A program made the translations under genes and the position numbers. A stretch of 23,626 nucleotides of DNA, taken from the IMG/VR virus record IMGVR_UViG_3300005613_000418, positions 1 through 23,626 of that record. One strand, given 5' to 3'. The DNA comes from a virus. Numbering within the stretch: the stretch's first letter is position 1; every line of letters begins with the position of its first letter. Below, piece by piece: positions 1 to 6,460 of the stretch. A model generated the notes under the pieces. That model did no database searches. It worked only from the letters and a program-made list of their open reading frames with translations, and was not told where the DNA came from.

Positions 1-228
1 CAGGAGTTCCGAGACGGCCGGCAAGATCGAGACCAGACCCGAGCCGCCTTCGAGGCGCTCTCGCCCGAGCTCCACCAAAATCTCCTAGCCTGGCTCGAAG
101 ACCACGGCCCCGAGCACGCCGAGGACATGCGGAAGACCGTCCGCCAGGTCGAAGCCCAGATCCGACACGAACGAGGCCAGCGCGAGGATGCGGCCAAGCT
201 CCAAGCCCGAAAGAAGGTGACCCAGTGA
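1..228 (+). CDS. Hypothetical protein, C-terminal 75 residues (5' end outside window)
   Basis: Frame 1 is open from the first base to a TGA at 226-228, giving 75 residues without a visible start, so the gene begins upstream of the window. The visible part is highly charged and probably helical, and it ends in a basic stretch rich in Arg, Lys, Gln and Glu (from about MRKTVRQVEAQ onward). I see no catalytic motif. Its stop overlaps the GTG start of the helicase gene by four bases (GTGA at 225-228), so the two are probably translationally coupled. That position suggests a replication-associated role, but this is inference from context only. Confidence 0.6.
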   Translation, partial: QEFRDGRQDRDQTRAAFEALSPELHQNLLAWLEDHGPEHAEDMRKTVRQVEAQIRHERGQREDAAKLQARKKVTQ

Positions 229-1598
229 ACTACCAGGAACTCGACCAAGGACCCTCGCTCCCCGTCAGTCAGCTGATCGGGATCATCTGCGCCAAGCCTG
301 AGCTGTCCATCGAGGCGAGGCAGCTCCTCCCGTGGAAGTGGGCTGGCCGCTATCAGATCATCCCCGAGGCCGTCGAAGCCCTCTACATCGAAGAGCGAGA
401 GGTCTCGGCTGCATCGGTTCTCGCTGAGCTCGGAGGCAAGGAGGCCCCCGACTTCATCCTCGACAAGCTCGCCTGGCTCCAGTCCAGGTTCTTCGTCAAC
501 TCCGGGTTCTTCCGATCGACCGTCAAGGAGGTGCGGAACGAGCGGATCCGCGAGAAGCTCCGACAGGCGAAGCAGCGACTCGAGGCCGCAGATGCATCCG
601 TTGACGCAATAGACCTCGCGAACGAGCTGCGGACGATGCTCGATGACGCCCTGGTCGAATACTCCTCCCAGACGACCAAGCCCCAGACCGTAATCGAGAT
701 CATCGAGAAGCCCGAAGGCATCATCGAGAAGATGCTCGCAGACCCGGCCGAAGCCAAAGGCGATCGGATCGCGAGCGGCTTGCCGGCGCTCGACGACAAG
801 CTAGGCGGCGGAACCCGCCCAGGCCAGCTCATCGTCCTCGCAGCTAGGCCGAACATCGGCAAATCGGTGCTGGGCTTCCAGCTCGCAGCCGCGTCGAGTC
901 TGAGCGACAACGACCGATGCGCGCTGTTCTTCTCCCTTGAGATGAACGAAGACGAGGTGGCCGAGCGAGCACTCATCCACGGCGGCTTCGTCATGCCCGA
1001 CAGAAGCCGCAGCCTCGTCGGCTGGGCGCACGGACACCACAACCGAATCCAGGAGGCCCGAGAAGCCGCGCGCGAGTTCCCGAACCTCCTGATCGAGACG
1101 CCGATCAAGCCCACGATCGACTTCATCCGAGCACGGTGCCAGCAGGTCAAAGCCAAGCGCGGACTGTCGTGCGTCGTCATCGACTACGTTTCCGCAGATC
1201 TGCTCGCGATGCCCAGGATGGGCTCAAGGTATGAACAGGTGAGCTACGCCACCGGAGCCCTGAAGGTGCTCGCGCGCCAGCTCCAGGTGCCGCTTTTCGC
1301 GATCACCCAGCTGAACCGCGAAGCCGAGGGCTCGACGCCGACCCTCAGGAACCTGCGCGAGTCTGGATCCTTCGAGCAGGACGCCGACGTCGTGCTCCTG
1401 CTTCACCGCGACCGAGGCAAGGACATGACCGAGCTCCACGTAGCCAAGAACCGGGCCGGCAAGGTCACCACTAGCGAGCAGCCGCTCCCGATGACCTTCA
1501 ACGCAGGCAGGCTCCGGTTCGACCCCGAGGGCCACAAGTTCGAGGTGGCCGTCTCCTGGCAGAGCGGAGGCGTGACCGGATATGATCCGTCAGCATGA
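225..1598 (+). CDS. DnaB-family replicative DNA helicase
   Basis: This 457-residue protein is a RecA-fold (SF4) hexameric helicase that would unwind phage DNA at the replication fork using ATP. The N-terminal ~140 residues are helical, as in the DnaB N-terminal domain. The C-terminal ATPase domain carries the family signatures in order: Walker A ARPNIGKS (about 207-214), FFSLEM with the conserved Glu (about 235-240), Walker B VVIDY (317-321), TQLNRE (361-366) and the block LRESGSFEQDAD (377-388), followed by AKNRAGK (about 407-413), where DnaB proteins have their basic DNA/nucleotide loop. Length is close to the usual 450-470. The start is GTG at 225, overlapping the preceding stop; the next gene overlaps its stop (ATGA at 1595-1598). 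No primase domain is present. Family assignment is firm; that it serves phage rather than host replication is inferred from context. Confidence 0.95.
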   Translation: MNYQELDQGPSLPVSQLIGIICAKPELSIEARQLLPWKWAGRYQIIPEAVEALYIEEREVSAASVLAELGGKEAPDFILDKLAWLQSRFFVNSGFFRSTVKEVRNERIREKLRQAKQRLEAADASVDAIDLANELRTMLDDALVEYSSQTTKPQTVIEIIEKPEGIIEKMLADPAEAKGDRIASGLPALDDKLGGGTRPGQLIVLAARPNIGKSVLGFQLAAASSLSDNDRCALFFSLEMNEDEVAERALIHGGFVMPDRSRSLVGWAHGHHNRIQEAREAAREFPNLLIETPIKPTIDFIRARCQQVKAKRGLSCVVIDYVSADLLAMPRMGSRYEQVSYATGALKVLARQLQVPLFAITQLNREAEGSTPTLRNLRESGSFEQDADVVLLLHRDRGKDMTELHVAKNRAGKVTTSEQPLPMTFNAGRLRFDPEGHKFEVAVSWQSGGVTGYDPSA

Positions 1599-1852
1599 GG
1601 ACCCGGCAAGCCAACAATGAGGAACGGCTTAGACGAGTCCTCGAGCACCTACTCACCGGAGCAGCCCAGCCGCCCAAGCTCGGGCCGGGGGATGATCGCG
1701 GCTTCGCCAACCTGCGACGGCCCCCGGTCGAAATCCCGCGAGCGACCAAGAACGCGCTGCGCCGGCGGGGCTGGGCTGTCGATGGACCCGAAGGCCGGCT
1801 GGTGATCACCGAAGCCGGTCGCGACGAGCTCGAGGCCGGATGGGAGGTGTGA
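1595..1852 (+). CDS. Small hypothetical protein, possible winged-helix fragment
   Basis: The 85-residue product starts with ATG at 1595, overlapping the helicase stop by four bases. The C-terminal half (ATKNALRRRGWAV, then EGRLVITEAGRDEL) has the helix, beta-hairpin and 'ITxxGRxxL' pattern common at the end of winged-helix DNA-binding domains. The N-terminal half is basic and Pro/Gly-rich with no recognisable motif. The winged-helix reading rests on pattern only. A DNA-binding helper of the adjacent helicase would fit the position, but there is no direct evidence. Confidence 0.6.
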   Translation: MRTRQANNEERLRRVLEHLLTGAAQPPKLGPGDDRGFANLRRPPVEIPRATKNALRRRGWAVDGPEGRLVITEAGRDELEAGWEV

Positions 1853-2052
1853 GGCGCAGGCTTGAAGTTCTCGTCCTCGCCGTCGTCACGCTCGCCGTTA
1901 TCGGCAGCACCGGCTGGCTCGTGCTCGAACTCCGGCGCGCCGAGCGCCTGGTCACCGAGCGGGGCGAGCTCCTCCGGCTCCTCGATCCCACATCGGGCAC
2001 ATTGTCGCCCGGCCGGGGCTTGACTTCCCCGGTGGGGGCGTTCCTAGGCTAG
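1840..2052 (+). CDS. Small single-span membrane protein, unknown function
   Basis: The 70-residue protein has a basic N-terminus (GGVRRR) followed by one hydrophobic segment of about 22 residues (VLVLAVVTLAVIGSTGWLVL, roughly 10-29). A charged, probably helical segment (ELRRAERLVTERGELLRLL) comes next, then a Gly/Pro-rich tail. This looks like a signal anchor or single-pass inner-membrane protein with N-in topology. ATG at 1840 overlaps the previous gene by 13 bases. GTG at 1849 would instead give a four-base overlap and a protein three residues shorter; GAGG at 1832-1835 slightly favours the ATG. It is not an obvious holin or spanin. The last codons overlap the predicted promoter for the next gene. 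Confidence 0.55.
   Translation: MGGVRRRLEVLVLAVVTLAVIGSTGWLVLELRRAERLVTERGELLRLLDPTSGTLSPGRGLTSPVGAFLG
2013..2032 (+). repeat. Perfect inverted repeat around a -35-like element
   Basis: CCGGGG (2013-2018) and CCCCGG (2027-2032) form perfect 6-bp arms separated by the 8-base loop CTTGACTT. The loop contains the TTGACT proposed as a -35 box. It lies inside the 3' end of the small membrane protein gene, just before the terminase-side cassette. It could be a repressor operator or an RNA hairpin ending upstream transcripts. There is no T tract, which argues against a classical terminator. Confidence 0.4.
2020..2050 (+). promoter_or_regulatory. Candidate sigma70-type promoter, leaderless for the gene at 2057
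   Basis: TTGACT at 2020-2025 (5 of 6 to TTGACA) and TAGGCT at 2045-2050 (fits the TAnnnT -10 pattern) are separated by 19 bp. The expected transcription start, about 7 bases after the -10, falls on the ATG at 2057. No Shine-Dalgarno is visible before that ATG, so the message would be leaderless. The 19-bp spacer is long and the -10 is only 3 of 6 to TATAAT, so this is tentative. Confidence 0.4.
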
Positions 2053-2056
2053 GGCC

Positions 2057-2422
2057 ATGGTTTCCGCAGACCCGGTAGCGAATCGGGATAGCTCGGGCCG
2101 CTTCGGGCCGGGCAACCGTGCCAACCCTGGAGGGCGTCCCAAGTCCCTGGTCCGACCGCTCGTGCGCGAGTACCTCGGCAAGATCGCCGAGACCAGCGAC
2201 CCCGACGAGCGGCGCATCTGGGCGGAGGTGCTCGTCGAGGCCATGCTGGAGATCCTGATCGACCGCGACGCCAAGCCCTCCGACCGCATCAAGGCCGCCG
2301 AGTGGCTCACGCTCCAGGCGGATGGCCACCTGCCCCGCGAGGTCGAGCTCAACGACGGGGCCGGCGGCATCACGATCAAGTTTGCCGAGCACAAGCCAGC
2401 CGAGGACGAGCCGGACTCGTGA
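2057..2422 (+). CDS. DUF5681-like protein, possible small terminase-associated protein
   Basis: This 121-residue protein has, near its N-terminus, RFGPGNRANPGGRPKSL, the 'FxxGNxxNPGGRPK' signature of DUF5681 proteins. These are common in phage genomes close to terminase genes. A helical middle follows (RPLVREYLGKIAE to AAEWLTLQADGH), then an acidic C-terminus. By known association such proteins may be small-terminase or DNA-binding partners, but no activity is proved by the motif. Here it sits about 5 kb upstream of the large terminase. The start is ATG at 2057, four bases after the preceding TAG. There is no Shine-Dalgarno, consistent with a leaderless message from the promoter predicted just upstream. 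Confidence 0.75.
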   Translation: MVSADPVANRDSSGRFGPGNRANPGGRPKSLVRPLVREYLGKIAETSDPDERRIWAEVLVEAMLEILIDRDAKPSDRIKAAEWLTLQADGHLPREVELNDGAGGITIKFAEHKPAEDEPDS

Positions 2423-2697
2423 AGCCCGCCGACCGACTCTCCCGCGCGCTCAAGCAGCACCCGCCGAAGCAGCACAACGCCGGGCGGTCGGTCCTCGATC
2501 GGCCGGACGTGCTCGAGGTGATCCGCCTCTACCTTGAAGGCCGGGCCGCCGGCGAGAACTACGGATCCTGGCAATGGTTTCGGAACCGGGTGATCTTCGC
2601 GCAGTACGAGATCGACACGACCACCGGCAACGTCAAGCGGTTCGCGCAGACGCGATACCCCGACCTCTACGAGCGGGCCTCGAGGCCAGGGCGATGA
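2419..2697 (+). CDS. Small hypothetical protein
   Basis: The 92-residue product starts at GTG 2419, overlapping the preceding stop by four bases (GTGA). It has a basic N-terminus, then a helical core (DVLEVIRLYLEGRAAG) and an aromatic-rich segment (NYGSWQWFRNRVIF). I recognise no family. The position between a DUF5681-like gene and a phosphoesterase, and the basic character, would allow a small DNA-binding protein such as a small terminase subunit. That is a guess from context and not supported by a motif. Confidence 0.6.
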   Translation: MKPADRLSRALKQHPPKQHNAGRSVLDRPDVLEVIRLYLEGRAAGENYGSWQWFRNRVIFAQYEIDTTTGNVKRFAQTRYPDLYERASRPGR

Positions 2698-2903
2698 GGC
2701 CCAGCCGCTGGAGACTCGAGCAGGAGCACCAGGCGGCGCTCGACATCATCGGCGAGCTGCTCGGGATCATGGCCGACCTCGAGCGGATCGGCCGGCTACC
2801 GCGCGACCTCGAGGGCTCGCCCGGCTACGACCACGAGCGGGTTCGGTGGCTCGTCGCTGAGCGCGTCGTCGACCCGCTGTTCTCGATCGAGGAAATCCTG
2901 TGA
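2694..2903 (+). CDS. Small hypothetical helical protein
   Basis: The 69-residue protein starts at ATG 2694, overlapping the preceding stop by four bases (ATGA). It reads as amphipathic helices with alternating charged and leucine/isoleucine residues (QAALDIIGELLGIMADLERIG, then VRWLVAERVVDPLF). No Cys, transmembrane segment or catalytic motif is present. The ORF is accepted because the overlaps at both ends fit the coupled gene array; function is unknown. Confidence 0.55.
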   Translation: MRPSRWRLEQEHQAALDIIGELLGIMADLERIGRLPRDLEGSPGYDHERVRWLVAERVVDPLFSIEEIL

Positions 2904-3976
2904 CCGACGCCAAGCGCAGGCTGACCAAGGCCGCCAAGAAGACCGAGCAGGAGCGCGCGGCGCGGCGGGACGAGCAGCCGATCGACCCGGTGAAGCTCCG
3001 CCGGCGGATCCGCAAGGGCGCGGCCCTGGGCGACCTCTGCGAGCAGTTCGACGCCAGCCCCCGCCGGGTCCGCGAGGCGATCAAGGCGCTCGAGGCCGCC
3101 GGCGTGATGATCGCGCGCAACGGCGACCACTACAACATCGCCGACCGGCCGCAGGTGCCGCAGCGGTTCACGCTCGAGAGCGACGCGGAGGGCGTCTACC
3201 GCATCGGCCTCATCAGCGACACGCACCTAGGCTCGACCTCGTGCCGCTACGACGTGCTCGAGGACGCCTACGACTGGTTCGCGGCGGAGGGGATCGAGAC
3301 GGTCTACGGCGCTGGCAACTGGATCGAGGGCATCGCCCGGTTCAACCGGACCGAGCTCGAGCCCGGCTGCGCGACCTGGGACGGGCAGCTTCGGAACTTC
3401 CTCGACCGCTACCCGAGGCGGGAGGGCATCACGTCGTACTGGGTCAGCGGCGACGACCACGAGGGCTGGCTCCAGCAGCGGGAGGGGATCGACGTGGGGC
3501 GCTGGATGGAGGACGCGGCGCGCGAGGCCGGCCGGGACGACCTCGTGTCGCTCGGCTACGTCGAGGCCTTCATCCGGCTCCAGCGCAAGGGCAAGCCGCG
3601 CGCGTCGGCCAAGATGCTCGTGCAGCACCCAGGCGGCGGCTCGAGCTACGCGATCAGCTACCTGCCTCAGAAGCTCGTCGAGTCGCTCCAGCCCGGAGAG
3701 AAGCCGGCGGTGCTCGCGCTCGGGCACGTCCACAAGTCGGGCTACTTCAACGTGCGCGGCGTTCACGTCGTCCTGGTGCCCTCGACGAAGGACCAGGACA
3801 CTTTCCACCGGAAGAAGCGCCTGGACTCGCACATCGGCTGCGTGATCCTGGAGCTCCGCCAGGACGAGCGCGGCGCGATCTACGAGGTCCTGCCCCGGTT
3901 CCGCCGCTACTTCGATCGTGCTTACTACTCGCGGCAGTTCGAGCTCCCTTCCGGGCATGGGCGAGAGCAAGTCTAG
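2900..3976 (+). CDS. Winged-helix/calcineurin-like metallophosphoesterase fusion
   Basis: This 358-residue protein starts at GTG 2900 (GTGA overlap). Residues ~30-80 form a helix-turn-helix/winged-helix unit (GDLCEQFDASPRRVREAIKALEAAG, then a wing). From ~100 follows a calcineurin-like phosphoesterase: SDTH (D107, H109), GAGNWIEG (137-144), GDDHEG (184-189), QHPGG (H243) and GHVH (275-278). The canonical motifs would read GDxxDG and GNH(D/E). Here the bridging Asp position is Asn140, and the position before the catalytic His is Asp186, an apparent D/N exchange. The fold assignment is strong. The substrate is unknown; phosphodiester or nucleic-acid end processing is typical of the superfamily. 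The HTH suggests it is directed to DNA. It overlaps the next gene by 20 bases. Confidence 0.85.
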   Translation: MTDAKRRLTKAAKKTEQERAARRDEQPIDPVKLRRRIRKGAALGDLCEQFDASPRRVREAIKALEAAGVMIARNGDHYNIADRPQVPQRFTLESDAEGVYRIGLISDTHLGSTSCRYDVLEDAYDWFAAEGIETVYGAGNWIEGIARFNRTELEPGCATWDGQLRNFLDRYPRREGITSYWVSGDDHEGWLQQREGIDVGRWMEDAAREAGRDDLVSLGYVEAFIRLQRKGKPRASAKMLVQHPGGGSSYAISYLPQKLVESLQPGEKPAVLALGHVHKSGYFNVRGVHVVLVPSTKDQDTFHRKKRLDSHIGCVILELRQDERGAIYEVLPRFRRYFDRAYYSRQFELPSGHGREQV

Positions 3977-4298
3977 CCGGACCTCGAGCAGCCTGCGCGA
4001 GTGGTCGCGCGAGCTGCGCCGAGAGCTGCCGCCGATCCTCCCGATCGAGGTGAGGCGCTCGAGGATGAGGCCGAAGGACCACGGGGACTGCGACGTGCTC
4101 CGCCGGGCCGATGGCACCCCGTACAAGTTCCGCGTGAGGATCAACTCGAGGCTTGACGCCGAGGCCGCGCTGCATGTGCTCGCTCACGAGTGGGCGCACG
4201 CGCTCTCATGGTCGAGCGACTCTACGCGGATCGCCGAGCACTCGCCCGAGTGGGGCCTTGCGATGGCGCACGTCTGGAACGTCCTAGGAGGAGAATGA
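3957..4298 (+). CDS. Small HExxH metallopeptidase-like protein (SprT/minigluzincin type)
   Basis: The 113-residue protein carries HEWAH at 77-81, the zinc-binding HExxH motif. A further His in EHSPEWG (H95) is the likely third ligand. This 'HExxH plus downstream H/E-PEWG' arrangement resembles SprT-like or minigluzincin proteases. The N-terminus is Ser/Arg-rich. ATG at 3957 was chosen because it is the first methionine before the conserved region that keeps a modest 20-base overlap; an earlier in-frame start at 3918 would deepen the overlap. No signal peptide is seen, so it would act in the cytoplasm or virion. The natural substrate is unknown. Phage proteins of this type are often left unannotated; proteolysis is inferred, not shown. 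Confidence 0.7.
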   Translation: MGESKSSRTSSSLREWSRELRRELPPILPIEVRRSRMRPKDHGDCDVLRRADGTPYKFRVRINSRLDAEAALHVLAHEWAHALSWSSDSTRIAEHSPEWGLAMAHVWNVLGGE

Positions 4299-6460
4299 TG
4301 CAACCGACAGCCCGCGCACACTGGAACCCGATCAAGCCCGACGAGCCCGTCCCCGTGATCGGCGTCGTGCCGGTGATCGCCTCGACCGTCCGGCAGGCGA
4401 TCAAGATCGACAGCCTGCATCGGATCGAAAGCGAACCCTGGAAGATCTCCCTCGGCAAGATCCACAGCTACCGAGTCTGCGGCCTGGCCTACAACGAGCT
4501 CGACGGCCTGCTCACGATCGACGGCAGCGCGAGGCACGGCGCGCCGGCGGAGCTGCACCCGGACGTAGCGCACCTGCTCGAGCGGTCGGATGAGGTGCGC
4601 GTGACCTTCTCGGACATTCACGGCCGGCGCTACTCGTCGCCGCTGCGCGTGAACGAGCGCGAGGTGCGCTGGGGCTCCTGCGAGGTGTCCGCGACCTACG
4701 GCGGGCCGCTGCTGAACACGGACGGCGATCGCCGGACCTCCTTCGTCGCGGTGGCCTCGACCTACCATTCGGTGCCCTATTTCGTGGTCGACCTGCTCTG
4801 GCACAACGCCGACTGGGAGCACGTCATCGGGGACATCTACCACACCGGGCTGGAGCTCGAGCTGCCCCCCGGCTTCCACGCGGTCGAGCTGCACCCGTCG
4901 CTGGCGCCGGACTCGGGCGACTGGGACATCTTGCCGATGCAGGGCGGCCGGCTCCGGCGCTGGCTCGTGGCGCGGGTCGGGCAGAGCTGGAACCCGCCGG
5001 CGGTGCTCGAGCTCGATTCGGACTGCGACCGGATCTCGTGGGCGAACCCGATCTGCCAGGGCTACCTTCCGCAAGGGGTCCCGATCGAGGCCGACCGCGC
5101 TCGAGCGGACCACCGGAGCTCAGAGATCATCCTGGCCGGCCTGAGCGGCGACCCGCTGGACGACTGGAGCCAGGGCGAGGTCAACGGCTGGCAGGCCGAG
5201 GGGACCCCCTACGGGGCTGCCACGTCGTCGGAAGGGGTCGAGTACTTGGGCGAGTACGGCCTCGCGCTGCACGGACACGCGGACGCGCTGAGGACGATGC
5301 AGGCGGCGACGCTGAACCGGCTGCCGGCGCTGCTGCTCGACAAGCTCGGCGAGCCGATCAACGCCGAGGCCTACGCCGACTCGCTCGACCGGCTCCCGTT
5401 CCGGCTCCGCATCGACCCGATGGGGCGTGGGGTCGAGGGGCACCGCGCCGGCCGGGTGCTGAACTGGAAGCCGGGCCGCGACGCCTTCGGCTTCCGCACG
5501 GCACCGACCACCGACGAGGACCGGGCGATCGAGCTCGGCGTCCACCCGGAGCACCGGACGGCGCTCTACTCGTTCGGCCCGTACGATCGCCAACACTGGA
5601 TGCGGGCCATCCGGGCGACGCTGCCGCTGGCCTACATCTGCGGCGACCGGCTCTCGGTCCACCTGCTGCGCGAGCACGCGGGGACGGCTCGAGCGGAGTT
5701 CTGGGAGGGCAACGGCTCGAGCGAGTACGACAACCGCGTCGGGCACCTCTGGGACACGGTGAGGGCTCAGCCGCAGGTCGGTGCCGAGATCGGGCGCGAG
5801 GACGTTTGGGCGATCCAGACGGTGCTTGCGGCCTGCCAGCTGTCGCGCGGGATGGACAACGTCCGGTTAGGCCGCTGGCTGGCGCGGTACTCGGTCGCGA
5901 TTGCCGGTGCCCAGTGGAACTACACCACGGGCGGCGAGGTGCGTCCGGGGCTGATCCAGGCGCGCAGGAGCGGCAAAGAGGTCGTGTTCCCCGAGGGCGA
6001 CTTCGCCGTCAACCAGGGGTACCAGGAGTCGATGCTCGCCTGGTCGGCGCTCGGCCTGGCGCGGCACTTCCGCAACGAGCACGGCTGCACGGCGGCGGAC
6101 CAGGCGCGAGCGGTGCGGCTGTTCCACGGCGAGCGGCCGGCCTACCGCATCGGCGTCATCGACCTCGACACCGGCGACCTGCTGACCGACAAGGCGCAGC
6201 AGCTCGCGCACCCGTTCCCGGTCGACGCTCAGGTCCAGTCGAGCTACGTGCCGACGCTGGCGGCGATGGCGCTGATGCTGGACTGGATGAAGCCGCCGGC
6301 ACGGTCGGAGATGCTCGAGTGGTTGGCGGTGACGCTGAACTGTTCCTCGACGGCCGCGCTGTCGGAGTGGCGACCGGCGGACGCGGCCGAGGAGCGGCAG
6401 AGCGGCTGCGTTGCGCCGGTGCTGGAGTGGCTGCGGCGTCACGGTATGCTGATCGGATGA
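4298..6460 (+). CDS. Large beta-domain + alpha/alpha-toroid protein, tentatively PcRGLX/YetA-like (polysaccharide-lyase-like)
   Basis: This 720-residue protein has AGGAGG at 4286-4291, placed 6 bases before ATG 4298 (ATG 4295 is also in frame). The N-terminal ~250 residues are beta-rich. Residues ~148-191 (FVAVASTYHSVPYFVVDLLW, then GDIYHTGLELELPPG) resemble the 'aritfyaGxPxvrv...igLxL' segment of exo-rhamnogalacturonan-lyase-like (PcRGLX/YetA) proteins with RIFT-barrel and beta-sandwich domains. The C-terminal ~350 residues are helical with repeated patterns such as WMRAIRATLPLAYICGD and NQGYQESMLAWSALGLARHF, as in alpha/alpha toroid lyases and hydrolases. No signal peptide is visible. Its place between a metallopeptidase and a methyltransferase, away from tail genes, does not show whether it is a virion component. 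Family placement is from memory of pattern only and could be wrong. Confidence 0.4.
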   Translation: MQPTARAHWNPIKPDEPVPVIGVVPVIASTVRQAIKIDSLHRIESEPWKISLGKIHSYRVCGLAYNELDGLLTIDGSARHGAPAELHPDVAHLLERSDEVRVTFSDIHGRRYSSPLRVNEREVRWGSCEVSATYGGPLLNTDGDRRTSFVAVASTYHSVPYFVVDLLWHNADWEHVIGDIYHTGLELELPPGFHAVELHPSLAPDSGDWDILPMQGGRLRRWLVARVGQSWNPPAVLELDSDCDRISWANPICQGYLPQGVPIEADRARADHRSSEIILAGLSGDPLDDWSQGEVNGWQAEGTPYGAATSSEGVEYLGEYGLALHGHADALRTMQAATLNRLPALLLDKLGEPINAEAYADSLDRLPFRLRIDPMGRGVEGHRAGRVLNWKPGRDAFGFRTAPTTDEDRAIELGVHPEHRTALYSFGPYDRQHWMRAIRATLPLAYICGDRLSVHLLREHAGTARAEFWEGNGSSEYDNRVGHLWDTVRAQPQVGAEIGREDVWAIQTVLAACQLSRGMDNVRLGRWLARYSVAIAGAQWNYTTGGEVRPGLIQARRSGKEVVFPEGDFAVNQGYQESMLAWSALGLARHFRNEHGCTAADQARAVRLFHGERPAYRIGVIDLDTGDLLTDKAQQLAHPFPVDAQVQSSYVPTLAAMALMLDWMKPPARSEMLEWLAVTLNCSSTAALSEWRPADAAEERQSGCVAPVLEWLRRHGMLIG

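Noticed and set aside
5038-6456. Long in-frame upstream extension of the methyltransferase
   Set aside because: This part is an Arg/Gly/Ala-rich shadow of the lyase-like gene. The methyltransferase proper begins at ATG 6457, with an ATGA overlap and normal distance to DPPY.
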